The notes under the pieces: generated by a model | What the model saw: only the letters and a program-made list of their open reading frames with translations | Database searches by the model: none | What the model was told of the DNA's origin: nothing | In this document: positions 44,787-53,634 of the stretch, piece after piece | Numbering within the stretch: position 1 is the stretch's first letter | Layout: each line of letters opens with the position of its first letter | Made by a program: the position numbers and the translations under genes | Source: Ramlibacter albus | Lineage (GTDB): Bacteria > Pseudomonadota > Gammaproteobacteria > Burkholderiales > Burkholderiaceae_C | Length of the DNA: 64,000 nt | NCBI RefSeq assembly: GCF_014297445.1 | Contig: NZ_JACORU010000006.1 | Location: 248,001-312,000, forward strand | Direction of reading: 5' to 3'

Positions 44787-45340
44787 GCCACCTCCAGCGC
44801 CTGCTCGCGCCGGCGAGCGAACTCGGGCGCCAGCATGGACATCACGACCAGCGAGGCGAAACCCTCGTCGGTGAGCACCGCCTCGCGCAGCACGCCCTCG
44901 ACCACGAAGCCTTCGCTGTCGTACAGGGCCTTGGCACGCTGGTTGACCGTCTTCACGTCCAGCCACAGCCGGTGCGCATGCAGGTCGTCGAAGGCGATCT
45001 TCTTCACCTCGCGCAGCGCGGCGCGGCCGAAGCCCTCGCCCTTGCTGCGCACCACCATGCGCTTGAGCTCCAGCGAGCGGTTGCGGCTCTTGCAGCCGAT
45101 CAGGATGAGGAAGCCGACCGCGTCGTAGTTGTCGCCGCCTTCGATGATGAAGTGGCGGAAGTCCGGGAAGCGCACCGCCGCCTCGTGCTGCGTCTTCTCC
45201 CACGGCGTGATGAAGGGCAGGTTCAGCGGGTCCTGCTCCAGCGACAGCACGAACTCGATGTCGCTCGTCATCGTCGGGCGCAGCCGCACCCGCGCGGGCG
45301 TGCGCGCGGGTTGGGTGGCGGCGGCGTTGATGGCGGTCAT
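44783..45340 (-). CDS. GNAT-family N-acetyltransferase
   Basis: A 185-residue GNAT acetyltransferase. LELKRMVVRSKGEGFGRAALREVKK contains the acetyl-CoA-binding Q/RxxGxG/A motif (RSKGEGFGRAA), followed by RLWLDVKTVNQRAKALYDSEGFVVEGVLR, typical of RimJ/RimL-type enzymes. The acceptor (a protein N-terminus, amine or drug) is unknown. It lies three bases after parE and overlaps the lytic transglycosylase start, so it is part of the topoisomerase IV operon. Confidence 0.9.
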   Translation of the reverse strand: MTAINAAATQPARTPARVRLRPTMTSDIEFVLSLEQDPLNLPFITPWEKTQHEAAVRFPDFRHFIIEGGDNYDAVGFLILIGCKSRNRSLELKRMVVRSKGEGFGRAALREVKKIAFDDLHAHRLWLDVKTVNQRAKALYDSEGFVVEGVLREAVLTDEGFASLVVMSMLAPEFARRREQALEVA

Positions 45341-45343
45341 TTC

Positions 45344-47311
45344 TTAAATGTCGATCTCGACGGCGTCGCCGTGCAGTTCCATCAGCTCGCGGCGCGCGGC
45401 GGCTTCGCCCTTGCCCATGAGCTTGGTGATCAGCCCCTGCGTCCCCTCGAAGTCGAACTTGCCCAGTTGTACCGGCAACAGGCGGCGGGTGTCCGGATTG
45501 AGCGTCGTTTCCCACAATTGTTCCGCGCTCATCTCGCCCAGGCCCTTGAAGCGGCTGATCGTCCACTTGCCCTCGGCCACGCCTTCCTTGCGCAGCTTGT
45601 CGAGGATGTGGGTGAGCTCGCCCTCGTCCAGCGCGTACATCTTGCCGGCCGGCTTCTTGCCGCGGGCCGGCACGTCCACGCGGAACAGCGGCGGCCGCGC
45701 GACGTACACGTGGCCCGCTTCGATCAGCTTGGGGAAGTGCCGGAAGAACAGCGTGAGCAGCAGCACCTGGATGTGCGAGCCGTCGACGTCCGCATCGGAC
45801 AGGATGCAGATCTTGCCGTAGCGGATGCCCGAGAGGTCGGGCGTGTCGTTGGGGCCGTGCGGGTCCACGCCGATGGCCACGGCGATGTCGTGTATCTCGG
45901 TGTTGGCGAACAACCGGTCGCGCTCGACCTCCCAGGTGTTGAGCACCTTGCCGCGCAGGGGCAGCACGGCCTGGCATTCCTTGTCGCGGCCCATCTTGGC
46001 GGAGCCACCCGCGGAATCGCCCTCGACCAGGAACACCTCGTTGTGCGTGATGTCCTTGCTCTCGCAGTCGGTCAGCTTGCCGGGCAGCACGGCCACGCCG
46101 GAGCCCTTGCGCTTCTCGACCTTCTGGCCGGCGCGCTGGCGCGTCTGCGCGGCCTTGATCGCGAGCTCGGCGAGCTTCTTGCCGTATTCGACGTGCTGGT
46201 TGAGCCACAGCTCCAGCGCGGGGCGCACGAACGACGAGACGAGGCGCACCGCGTCGCGCGAATTGAGCCGCTCCTTGATCTGCCCCTGGAACTGCGGGTC
46301 CAGCACCTTGGCGCTGAGCACGTACGAGGCGCGCGCGAACACGTCCTCGGGCAGCAGCTTCACGCCCTTGGGCAGCAGGTTGTGCAGCTCGATGAAGCTC
46401 TTGACCGCGTTGAACAAGCCGTCGCGCAGGCCGCTGTCGTGCGTGCCGCCGGCCGTGGTGGGGATGAGGTTGACGTAGCTCTCGCGCACCGGCTGGCCGT
46501 CTTCGGTGAACGCAACGCACCACGCCGCGCCCTCGCCTTCGGCGAAGGTGTCGTTGTTCTCGGCAAAGCCCTCGCCTTCGAACAGCGGGATCACGGGGTC
46601 GGCCGTGAGCGTCTGCATCAGGTAGTCGCGCAGGCCGCCCTTGTACTGCCAGGTCTGCGTGTCCTTGGTTTTCTCGACGGTGAGCATGACCGTCACGCCC
46701 GGCATCAGCACCGCCTTGCTGCGCAGCAGGTGGGCCAACTCCTGCAGCGGCAGGTTGGTCGTCTCGAAATATTTGGGGTCGGGCCAGGCACGCACCGTGG
46801 TGCCTTGCTTGCGGTCACCCTCGCCGGCCTTGCGGACCTTCAGCTTCTCCTCGACGTCGCCGCCGGCGAAGGTGATCGTCGCGACCTGGCCCTCGCGGTA
46901 CGTCGTCACTTCCAGGCGCTTCGACAGCGCGTTGGTGACGGACACGCCGACGCCGTGCAGGCCGCCCGAGAAGCTGTACGCGCCGCCCTTGCCCTTGTCG
47001 AACTTGCCGCCGGCGTGCAGCCGCGTATAGACGAGCTCGATGACGGGCGCCTTCTCTTCCGGGTGCAGGCCGAACGGGATGCCGCGGCCGTCGTCCTCCA
47101 CGCTCACCGACCCGTCCGTGTGCAGCGTCACGCGCATGCGCTTGCCGTGGCCCGCGAGCGCCTCGTCGGCCGCGTTGTCGAGCACCTCCTGGATGATGTG
47201 CAGGGGGTTGTCGGTGCGCGTGTACATGCCGGGGCGCTGCTTGACGGGCTCGAGGCCCTTGAGCACCCGGATGGAGCCTTCGGAATAGTCGGACGGAAGT
47301 TTCGCTGCCAT
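45344..47311 (-). CDS. parE: DNA topoisomerase IV subunit B
   Basis: A 655-residue GHKL ATPase subunit. The ATP-binding motifs are EVLDNAADEALAGHG, VEDDGRGIPFG and GGLHGVGVSVTNALS; the TOPRIM domain carries LVEGDSAGGSA and ILSDADVDGSHI; the end RRELMELHGDAVEIDI is typical. The length (about 650) fits ParE rather than the longer GyrB. The start at 47311 (MAAKLPSDYSEGSIR) is chosen on homology; TACAAT on the minus strand (47327-47322) is ten bases before it, so the leader is only a few bases long. It is the first gene of the parE-GNAT-lytic transglycosylase-GGDEF-parC-small ORF operon. Confidence 0.95.
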   Translation of the reverse strand: MAAKLPSDYSEGSIRVLKGLEPVKQRPGMYTRTDNPLHIIQEVLDNAADEALAGHGKRMRVTLHTDGSVSVEDDGRGIPFGLHPEEKAPVIELVYTRLHAGGKFDKGKGGAYSFSGGLHGVGVSVTNALSKRLEVTTYREGQVATITFAGGDVEEKLKVRKAGEGDRKQGTTVRAWPDPKYFETTNLPLQELAHLLRSKAVLMPGVTVMLTVEKTKDTQTWQYKGGLRDYLMQTLTADPVIPLFEGEGFAENNDTFAEGEGAAWCVAFTEDGQPVRESYVNLIPTTAGGTHDSGLRDGLFNAVKSFIELHNLLPKGVKLLPEDVFARASYVLSAKVLDPQFQGQIKERLNSRDAVRLVSSFVRPALELWLNQHVEYGKKLAELAIKAAQTRQRAGQKVEKRKGSGVAVLPGKLTDCESKDITHNEVFLVEGDSAGGSAKMGRDKECQAVLPLRGKVLNTWEVERDRLFANTEIHDIAVAIGVDPHGPNDTPDLSGIRYGKICILSDADVDGSHIQVLLLTLFFRHFPKLIEAGHVYVARPPLFRVDVPARGKKPAGKMYALDEGELTHILDKLRKEGVAEGKWTISRFKGLGEMSAEQLWETTLNPDTRRLLPVQLGKFDFEGTQGLITKLMGKGEAAARRELMELHGDAVEIDI

Positions 47312-47321
47312 GGGAGGTCGG

Positions 47322-47348
47322 ATTGTAGCCACTGGACATTCATCCAGT
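47322..47348 (-). promoter_or_regulatory. parE promoter with overlapping palindrome
   Basis: On the minus strand TACAAT (47327-47322) is a good -10 hexamer for parE. Just upstream lies the inverted repeat ACTGGA-N6-TCCAGT at 47331-47348, covering the spacer between the -10 and any -35 element, a position suited to a repressor. The parE leader would be only about 3-5 bases. Confidence 0.55.
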
Positions 47349-47445
47349 ACATGCGTGGTACGCATCAATCCTTCCCGAAATTATCAAGACCGTTTTGCGT
47401 CCCATGGTGCGGCAGGGAAATGGCCTTGCCGATACATTCCCCCGC

Positions 47446-48666
47446 ATGCAGTCCACTCGCAAGCTCTCGATGGCCCAGGTCCTTGCCTGCGGCGCCATGA
47501 TCGTCACGCTCTCCATGGGCATCCGCCACGGCTTCGGCCTGTGGCTGCAGCCGCTCACGCAGGCCCAGGGCTGGACGCGCGAGAACTTCGCCTTCGCCAT
47601 CGCGATCCAGAACCTCGCGTGGGGCACCTTCGGCATCTTCGCGGGGATGGTTGCAGACCGCTTCGGCGCGTTCCGGGTGCTCATCGGCGGCGCGGTGTTC
47701 TACGCGCTCGGGCTGGCGGGCATGGCGCTGTCGACCAACACCTTCGTGTTCACGTTGACAGCGGGCGTGCTGCTCGGCGCGGCCCAGGCGGGCACGACCT
47801 ACGCCGTGGTCTACGGCGTGATCGGCCGGCAGGTGGACCCCGCGAAGCGTTCGTGGGCGATGGGCGTGGCTGCGGCCGCGGGCTCGTTCGGCCAGTTCCT
47901 GATGGTGCCGGTCGAAGGCTTCCTCATCTCCGGCTTCGGCTGGAAGGAGGCGCTGCTTGCGCTCGCCGTGTTCGTGCTGCTGATCGCGCCGCTGGCCTTC
48001 GGCCTGCGCGAGCCCGGTTTCGCGGGCGGCGCCGCGCCGCACCGCGAGCAGACCATCGGGCAGGCGCTGCGCGAGGCGTTCACCTATCCGAGCTTCCAGC
48101 TGCTGATGGCCGGCTACTTCGTGTGCGGCTTCCAGGTCGTGTTCATCGGCGTGCACATGCCCAGCTACCTCAAGGACAAGGGCCTGTCGCCGCAGGTGGC
48201 GAGCTACGCGCTGGCGCTTATAGGCCTGTTCAACGTGTTCGGCACCTACATCGCGGGCACGCTCGGCGAGAAGCTGGCCAAGCGCAAGATCCTCGCGTTC
48301 ATCTACCTGGCGCGCGCGGCCGCGATCGCCGTCTTCCTGTGGGCGCCGCTGTCGCCGCTGTCGGTGTACCTCTTCGCCAGCGTCATGGGGCTGCTGTGGC
48401 TGTCGACCGTGCCGCCGACCAACGCCACCATCGCGCAGATCTTCGGCGTGGCGCACATGTCCATGCTGGGCGGCTTCGTGTTCTTCAGCCACCAGATCGG
48501 CTCGTTCCTCGGCGTGTGGCTGGGCGGCTACCTGTACGACCGCACGGGCAGCTACGACATCGTGTGGTACATCGCGATCGCGCTGGGTATCTTCGCGGCG
48601 ATCGTGAACCTTCCGGTGCGCGAGGCGCCGATCTCCCGCGGCACCCCCGTGCCGCAGCCGGTGTGA
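47446..48666 (+). CDS. MFS transporter
   Basis: A 406-residue protein with twelve predicted membrane helices and the major facilitator pattern: loop 2-3 motif GMVADRFGAFRVLIGG, and symmetric halves. The N-terminal MQSTRKLSMAQVLACGAMIVTLSMGIRHGFG resembles MFS carriers of monocarboxylates (oxalate/formate-type). The substrate is unknown. The ATG at 47446 has no ribosome binding site but TACATT is seven bases upstream. A 43-residue membrane protein gene follows directly (TGATG junction). Confidence 0.9.
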   Translation: MQSTRKLSMAQVLACGAMIVTLSMGIRHGFGLWLQPLTQAQGWTRENFAFAIAIQNLAWGTFGIFAGMVADRFGAFRVLIGGAVFYALGLAGMALSTNTFVFTLTAGVLLGAAQAGTTYAVVYGVIGRQVDPAKRSWAMGVAAAAGSFGQFLMVPVEGFLISGFGWKEALLALAVFVLLIAPLAFGLREPGFAGGAAPHREQTIGQALREAFTYPSFQLLMAGYFVCGFQVVFIGVHMPSYLKDKGLSPQVASYALALIGLFNVFGTYIAGTLGEKLAKRKILAFIYLARAAAIAVFLWAPLSPLSVYLFASVMGLLWLSTVPPTNATIAQIFGVAHMSMLGGFVFFSHQIGSFLGVWLGGYLYDRTGSYDIVWYIAIALGIFAAIVNLPVREAPISRGTPVPQPV

Positions 48667-48797
48667 TGACCCTCAAGGCCCGCATCGCCGCGTACACGGC
48701 AGCGCTGCTCGCGTTGCTGGGCGTGTTCGTGCTCTACACGCAACCGCAGATGATGGTGACGGTGAGCGAGATGGTCTGGGCCTGCTTCGGCGCCTAG
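48666..48797 (+). CDS. Small single-helix membrane protein paired with the MFS gene
   Basis: A 43-residue protein with one membrane helix (IAAYTAALLALLGVFVLYTQ) and the ending MVTVSEMVWACFGA. The ATG shares one base with the MFS stop codon, so it is translated from the same message. Small proteins with a C-terminal MVxxxxxxWACF pattern are, from memory, found in related Burkholderiales, which argues that this is a real, usually unannotated gene rather than chance. The function is unknown; a transporter accessory or regulatory role is possible (inference). Its 3' end overlaps the convergent DUF1801 gene by four bases. Confidence 0.65.
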   Translation: MTLKARIAAYTAALLALLGVFVLYTQPQMMVTVSEMVWACFGA

Positions 48798-49396
48798 CAG
48801 CTCTCGTACTTCCAGTTCCGCTTCTTGCCTTCGGCCAGCCACTCGACGGCCTGCTCGATGCGCTTGGCACGCGTTTCCTCGCGCTTGGCGTCGGCGATCC
48901 ACCCGACGTATTCGCGTTGCGCGCCTGGCGGGAAACCCTCGTAGGTCTTGCGCGCGGCGGCGTTCTTCCTGAGCGCCGCGAGCAGGTCGGCCGGCGCCTC
49001 GGGCGGCGGCTTCGGCGCGGCCTTGGGTTTGCGCTCCACCTTCTCGCCCGAGTCGATCAGCGCCGCCGCCTTCTTCACCATCTTCGTGAGCTCGGCCTTC
49101 GACGGCAGGTCCTTGACCTTCTCGATGCGGCCGAACTGGCCCATCGCGCTCGCACCTTCGCGCTCGCCCGTGACGGCCGCGCCCTGCCAGAACCCGAACG
49201 CGCAATGCGCCTTGAAGGCCGCCATGTGCGCGAGGATCTTCCCGCCGTACGTGAAGCTGGGCATGCCCCACTTGACCGTCTCCACCACATCCGGGCAGGC
49301 AGCGTGCACCACGCCGCGCAGGTGCGTGAGGATCGGCTGCGCGAAGTCCGCCGACTTCGCGATGTAGGCGTCGATACGGGGGTCTTCCGTGGGCAT
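48794..49396 (-). CDS. DUF1801/YdeI-OmdA family protein
   Basis: A 200-residue two-part protein. Residues 1-115 are a DUF1801 domain (YIAKSADFAQPILTHLRGVV, VVETVKWGMPSFTYGGKILAHMAAFKAHCAFGFW), and the C-terminal part (LLAALRKNAAARKTYEGFPPGAQREYVGWIADAKREETRAKRI) is the YdeI/OmdA helical domain linked to bacteriocin protection in E. coli. A lysine/proline-rich linker joins them. The biochemical role is not known. It is divergent from the SDR gene with a 16-base gap. Confidence 0.88.
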   Translation of the reverse strand: MPTEDPRIDAYIAKSADFAQPILTHLRGVVHAACPDVVETVKWGMPSFTYGGKILAHMAAFKAHCAFGFWQGAAVTGEREGASAMGQFGRIEKVKDLPSKAELTKMVKKAAALIDSGEKVERKPKAAPKPPPEAPADLLAALRKNAAARKTYEGFPPGAQREYVGWIADAKREETRAKRIEQAVEWLAEGKKRNWKYESC

Positions 49397-49412
49397 GCCT
49401 TAAAGTTTACGC

Positions 49413-50225
49413 ATGAACGTCATCGTGATCACCGGGGCTTCCGACGGGATCGGCGCGGAGCTGGCGCGCCAGCTGGCGGCGCAGCACAAGGCCGATGCGG
49501 CGCTGGTGCTCGCGGGCCGCAGCGCGGAGAAGCTTGCGGCCGTCGGCGGGCAATGCCGCGGCCAGGGCGCGCAGGTGCTGGAGGTCTCGATGGACGTCGG
49601 CATCGAGGCGCAGTGCCGGGACCTGGTCGCGCAGGCGGTGGCGGTGTTCGGCCGCATCGACGCACTGGTCAACAACGCAGGCATGTCGGCCCAGGCCCTC
49701 TTCGAGGAAGTGAAGGCCGACGACCTGCACTGGTACGAAGACCTCATGCGCGTGAACCACTGGGGCGCGGTCTGGTGCACCCATGCAGCCTTGCCGCACC
49801 TGAAGGCAAGCCGCGGGCGAATCGTGGCGATCAGCTCGCTGGCCGGCCTGGTCGGCGTGCCGGGCCGCACCGCCTACAGTGCGACCAAGTTCGCGATGAC
49901 TGGCTTCTTCGAAGCGCTGCGCGCCGAGCTGAAGGGCGCAGGCGTCAGCGTCACGACCGTGTTCGTCGGCGTGGTGAAGACGCAGCTGCGCCACCGCGGC
50001 TACAACGCCCGGGGCGAGCCGGCGGGTTCGAGCGGCCTGAAGGAAGACGATGCGATGCCGGTGGAGGAATGCGCGCGGCTGATCCGGGAAGGCATGAATG
50101 CCCGCAAGCGCGAGGTCGTGATGACCTCGAAGGGCAAGGTGGGCCGCTTCCTCAAGCTCGTCGCGCCCGGAATGGTCGAAGACATGGCGCTCGCGGCGCT
50201 GAAGCAGGAAGTGAGACCGCGCTGA
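49413..50225 (+). CDS. Short-chain dehydrogenase/reductase
   Basis: A 270-residue SDR. The cofactor motif is ITGASDGIGAELARQ; NNAG is in DALVNNAGMSAQ; the catalytic Ser is in VAISSLAGLVGVPG and the YxxxK in TAYSATKFAMTGFFEALRAEL. The substrate is unknown. TAAAGT is six bases upstream of the ATG and there is no Shine-Dalgarno sequence. The stop codon overlaps the start of the methyltransferase gene (TGATG). Confidence 0.93.
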   Translation: MNVIVITGASDGIGAELARQLAAQHKADAALVLAGRSAEKLAAVGGQCRGQGAQVLEVSMDVGIEAQCRDLVAQAVAVFGRIDALVNNAGMSAQALFEEVKADDLHWYEDLMRVNHWGAVWCTHAALPHLKASRGRIVAISSLAGLVGVPGRTAYSATKFAMTGFFEALRAELKGAGVSVTTVFVGVVKTQLRHRGYNARGEPAGSSGLKEDDAMPVEECARLIREGMNARKREVVMTSKGKVGRFLKLVAPGMVEDMALAALKQEVRPR

Positions 50226-50761
50226 TGCACGGCGCCGAAGCCCGTTCACCCTGGATCGCCCGCTGGGCCCACCTCGTGCCCAAGGGTGGCGAGGTGCTCG
50301 ACGTCGCCTGCGGCTTCGGGCGCCACATGCGCTTCTTCAAGGACCACGGCCATCCCGTGGTCGGCGTGGACCGTTCGCCCGAAGCGGTCGCAGCCGTGCG
50401 CGAACTGGGCGAAGCCCTGGAAGCCGACATCGAGAACGGCCCGTGGCCTTTCGCCGGCCGCCAGTTCGCGGGCGTGGTGGTCACCAACTACCTGTGGCGC
50501 CCGCTCATGCCGTCCATCGTCGCCAGCGTCGCGCCCGGCGGCGTGCTGCTCTACGAGACCTTCGCCGTGGGCAACGAAACCGTGGGCAAGCCTTCGCGCC
50601 CGGACTTCCTGCTGCAGGACGGAGAACTTCTGTCCGCCTGCGCGAAGCTGAGGGTCGTCGCCTACGAGCACGGCTTCCTCGACAGCCCGCCCCGCTTCGT
50701 CCAGCGCATCGCCGCCGTCCATCCCATAAAGCAGGCCGAACCGGCCCGTTACACGCTCTAG
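50225..50761 (+). CDS. Class I SAM-dependent methyltransferase
   Basis: A 178-residue protein with the SAM-binding motif I EVLDVACGFGRHMRFFKDHGHPVVGVD and motif II-like FAGVVVTNYLWRPLMPSI. It is short for a complete methyltransferase but includes the Rossmann core; many bacterial tellurite-resistance/TehB-like and other small methyltransferases have this size. The substrate is unknown. It overlaps the SDR gene and is followed 13 bases on by dapA. Confidence 0.88.
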   Translation: MHGAEARSPWIARWAHLVPKGGEVLDVACGFGRHMRFFKDHGHPVVGVDRSPEAVAAVRELGEALEADIENGPWPFAGRQFAGVVVTNYLWRPLMPSIVASVAPGGVLLYETFAVGNETVGKPSRPDFLLQDGELLSACAKLRVVAYEHGFLDSPPRFVQRIAAVHPIKQAEPARYTL

Positions 50762-50774
50762 CTAGAATTCGGGG

Positions 50775-51656
50775 ATGAAACCCATTACCGGCAGCATCGT
50801 CGCGCTCGTCACGCCGATGCTCGCAGACGGCAGCGTCGACTACCCGGCCCTGCGCAAGCTGATCGACTGGCACATCGCCGAGGGCACCGACTGCATCGGC
50901 GTCGTCGGCACCACGGGCGAGTCGCCCACGGTGGACGTCGAGGAGCACCAGGAGATCATCCGCGTGAGCGTGGAGCAGGCCGCCGGCCGCGTGCCGATCA
51001 TGGCCGGATGCGGCGCCAACTCCACCAAGGAGGCGATCGCCCTCGCCCGCTACGCCAAGCAGGTCGGCGCCGACTGCCAGCTGCAGGTGGTGCCCTACTA
51101 CAACAAGCCCACGCAGCAGGGCCAGTACGAGCACTTCAAGGCCATCGCCGAGGCGGTGGACCTGCCCAGCATCCTCTACAACGTGCCCGGCCGCACGGTG
51201 GCCGACATGCAGCACGAGACGGTGCTGCGGCTTGCCGAAGTGCCCGGCATCGTCGGCATCAAGGAAGCCACGGGCGACATCGCCCGCGCGCAATGGCTGG
51301 TTCGCGACGTGCCCAAGGGCTTTGCCGTCTACTCGGGCGACGACCCCACGGCCGTCGCGCTGATGCTGTGCGGCGGCCAGGGCAATGTGAGCGTGACGGC
51401 CAACGTCGCCCCGCGCCAGATGCACGAGCTGTGCGTGGCGGCCGTCGCGGGTGACGCGAAGCGGGCGATGGAAATCCAGCGCAAGCTGATGCCCGTGCAC
51501 AAGCACCTGTTCTGCGAAGCCAACCCCATCCCCGTGAAGTGGGCGATGGCGCGCATGGGCCTGATCGGCGGCACGCTGCGCCTGCCGATGACCCCGCTTT
51601 CCAAGGCGAACGAAGCCGTGGTCGAAGGGGCGCTGCGCGCCTCGGGCCTGCTCTGA
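50775..51656 (+). CDS. dapA: 4-hydroxy-tetrahydrodipicolinate synthase
   Basis: A 293-residue DHDPS. Conserved features: [14 protein letters not shown], the proton-relay Tyr in ILYNVPGRT, and the Schiff-base Lys in [14 protein letters not shown]. It condenses pyruvate with aspartate semialdehyde for lysine and diaminopimelate (cell-wall) synthesis. TAGAAT at 50763-50768 is exactly six bases before the ATG, so the transcript may start on the ATG itself; the GGGG just before the ATG is too close to serve as a ribosome binding site. It leads a short run with bamC and an MBL hydrolase. Confidence 0.95.
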   Translation: MKPITGSIVALVTPMLADGSVDYPALRKLIDWHIAEGTDCIGVVGTTGESPTVDVEEHQEIIRVSVEQAAGRVPIMAGCGANSTKEAIALARYAKQVGADCQLQVVPYYNKPTQQGQYEHFKAIAEAVDLPSILYNVPGRTVADMQHETVLRLAEVPGIVGIKEATGDIARAQWLVRDVPKGFAVYSGDDPTAVALMLCGGQGNVSVTANVAPRQMHELCVAAVAGDAKRAMEIQRKLMPVHKHLFCEANPIPVKWAMARMGLIGGTLRLPMTPLSKANEAVVEGALRASGLL

Positions 51657-51678
51657 AGAGAATCCAAAGAGGATGCAA

Positions 51679-52767
51679 GTGAAGCAAATCGCAAAGTTGG
51701 GCGTGCTCGCCCTCGCCCTGTCGCTCGCAGGCTGTGCATGGATGGAAGGCGACAAGATCGACTACCGCAGCGCCGGCAAGGGCGTGCCGCTCGAAGTGCC
51801 GCCGGACCTCACGCAGCTGTCGCGCGACACGCGCTACCAGGTGCCCGGCGGCGTGGTCACCGCCAGCAGCTACAGCGTCGGCACCGTGGCTGCCGGCTTG
51901 CCGACGGCCGCGACGGCCCTGGGCGACGTGCGCGTGGAGCGCGCGGGCACGCAGCGCTGGCTGGTGGTCAACCGCCCGGCCGACCAGCTGTGGGGCCCCA
52001 TCCGCGAGTTCTGGCAGGAAAGCGGTTTCCTGCTCACGCAGGACCAGCCCGCCCTGGGCATCATGGAGACGGACTGGGCCGAGAACCGCGCCAAGATCCC
52101 GCAGGACTTCATCCGCAACACGCTGGGCAAGGCCATCGACGCCGTGTACTCCACGGCCGAGCGCGACAGGTTCCGCACGCGCCTGGAGCGCACCGCCACC
52201 GGCGGTACGGAGATCTTCATCAGCCACCGCGGGATGATCGAGGTCTACAGCAGCTCGTCCAAGGACCAGACGGTGTGGCAGCCCCGCCCGGTGGACCCCG
52301 AGCTGGAAGCCGAATTCCTGCGCCGCATGATGGTCAAGCTCGGCGCGCCGCAAGAGCAGGCGCGCGCGCTCACCGCGTCGGGCGCGTCCAAGCCGACGTC
52401 CCGCATCGACAGCGTCAACAACCAGCCGGTCGTCGTCATCGACGAGGCCTTCGACCGCGCCTGGCGCCGCGTCGGCCTGGCGCTGGACCGCACCGGCTTC
52501 ACGGTGGAAGACCGCGACCGTGCGCAGGGCACGTACTTCGTGCGCTACGTCGAGCCGAGCGCGGACAAGAAGGAAGGCAAGGGCTTCCTCGCGCGCCTCT
52601 TCAGCTTCGGCAGCTCCGACAAGGGCAACCCGCCGGTGAAGTACCGCATCGCGCTGAAGACCGAGGGCGAGAAGACCACCGTGTCCGTGCTCGACGAGAA
52701 GGGCGCGCCGGAGAAATCGGCCAATGCCCAGCGCATCGTCCAGGTGATCGCCGACGACTTGAAGTGA
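51679..52767 (+). CDS. bamC: Outer-membrane assembly lipoprotein BamC
   Basis: A 362-residue lipoprotein with signal MKQIAKLGVLALALSLAGCAW (lipobox LAGC, lipidated Cys near residue 19) and the BamC/NlpB pattern: unstructured acidic N-terminus, then two helix-grip domains (VERAGTQRWLVVNRPADQLWG and VVVIDEAFDRAWRRVGLALDR). It belongs to the BAM complex that inserts outer-membrane proteins. GTG at 51679 is chosen over ATG at 51673 because the AAAGAGG ribosome binding site is six bases before the GTG and abuts the ATG. dapA followed by bamC matches E. coli, where dapA and nlpB are neighbours. Confidence 0.93.
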   Translation: MKQIAKLGVLALALSLAGCAWMEGDKIDYRSAGKGVPLEVPPDLTQLSRDTRYQVPGGVVTASSYSVGTVAAGLPTAATALGDVRVERAGTQRWLVVNRPADQLWGPIREFWQESGFLLTQDQPALGIMETDWAENRAKIPQDFIRNTLGKAIDAVYSTAERDRFRTRLERTATGGTEIFISHRGMIEVYSSSSKDQTVWQPRPVDPELEAEFLRRMMVKLGAPQEQARALTASGASKPTSRIDSVNNQPVVVIDEAFDRAWRRVGLALDRTGFTVEDRDRAQGTYFVRYVEPSADKKEGKGFLARLFSFGSSDKGNPPVKYRIALKTEGEKTTVSVLDEKGAPEKSANAQRIVQVIADDLK

Positions 52768-52777
52768 CGGGCGTGCG

Positions 52778-53548
52778 GTGATCCGATTCAAGAGCCTGGG
52801 CAGCGGCAGCTCGGGCAACGCCACCGTCGTGCAGGTGCGGGGCGGCGCGCAAGTTGTACACCTGCTGATCGACTGCGGCCTCGGCATCCGCGAGCTGGAC
52901 AAGCGGCTGGGCCGCGCCGGCATGCTCGCGGAGCAGCTCGACGCCATCTTCATCACGCACGAGCACGGCGACCACATCGGCTGCGCCGTGCAGGTGGCGC
53001 TGCGCGAGCGCATCCCGCTCCACATGAGCGAGGGCACCTACATGGCCATCGGCGAGCCCGAGCTCGAAGGCCTGCTGCGCATCGCGCGCGACAACACGCC
53101 GATCGAGCTGGGCCCGATGCGCGTGGACCCGTTCACGGTGCCGCACGACGCGCGCGAGCCGCTGCAGCTTTGCTGCTCCGACGGCGCCACGCGGCTGGGC
53201 GTGCTCACCGACCTCGGCCATGCATCGGCCCACGTGCTGCAGATGATGGCCGGCTGCCGGTCGCTGCTGCTCGAGTGCAACCACGACGAGGCGATGCTCG
53301 CCGCCGGCCCCTACCCGCCCTTCCTCAAGCGGCGTGTCGGGGGTGCCTACGGCCACCTCGCCAACAGCGCCGCGGCAGCCATTGCGCAATCGGTGAAGCC
53401 CTTCGGCATCGTCGTGGCCGCGCACCTGTCCGAGCAGAACAACAAGCCCGAGCTGGCGCGCGAAGCGCTGGCCGCGGCGCTCTCGTGCGGCGCGGGCGAC
53501 CTCCACGTCGCGAACCAATCCACCGGCAGCGACTGGCTGGACGCCTGA
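52778..53548 (+). CDS. MBL-fold metallohydrolase (YycJ/WalJ-like)
   Basis: A 256-residue metallo-beta-lactamase-fold protein. The opening FKSLGSGSSGNATVVQ and metal motif IFITHEHGDHIGCAVQ match the YycJ/WalJ family, with further ligands in LTDLGHASAH and LLECNHDEAM. Such proteins are predicted exonucleases or hydrolases. The start is a GTG at 52778. The gene is the last of the dapA run and is followed by two hairpins acting as terminators. Confidence 0.9.
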   Translation: MIRFKSLGSGSSGNATVVQVRGGAQVVHLLIDCGLGIRELDKRLGRAGMLAEQLDAIFITHEHGDHIGCAVQVALRERIPLHMSEGTYMAIGEPELEGLLRIARDNTPIELGPMRVDPFTVPHDAREPLQLCCSDGATRLGVLTDLGHASAHVLQMMAGCRSLLLECNHDEAMLAAGPYPPFLKRRVGGAYGHLANSAAAAIAQSVKPFGIVVAAHLSEQNNKPELAREALAAALSCGAGDLHVANQSTGSDWLDA

Positions 53549-53556
53549 ACGACAAA

Positions 53557-53620
53557 GCCGCCCGAAGGCGGCCTGTGCATCACAAAAAGAAAAACCGCCC
53601 CCAGAAGGGGGCGGCTTTTC
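53557..53620. terminator. Tandem hairpins forming a bidirectional terminator
   Basis: Two hairpins: GCCGCC-CGAA-GGCGGC at 53557-53572 and CCGCCCCC-AGAA-GGGGGCGG at 53595-53614. The second is flanked by AAAAA on the left and CTTTTC on the right, so it can terminate transcription from both the MBL gene (plus) and the lipoprotein gene (minus). Confidence 0.88.
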
Positions 53621-53634
53621 GTGCGGAACCCGAT

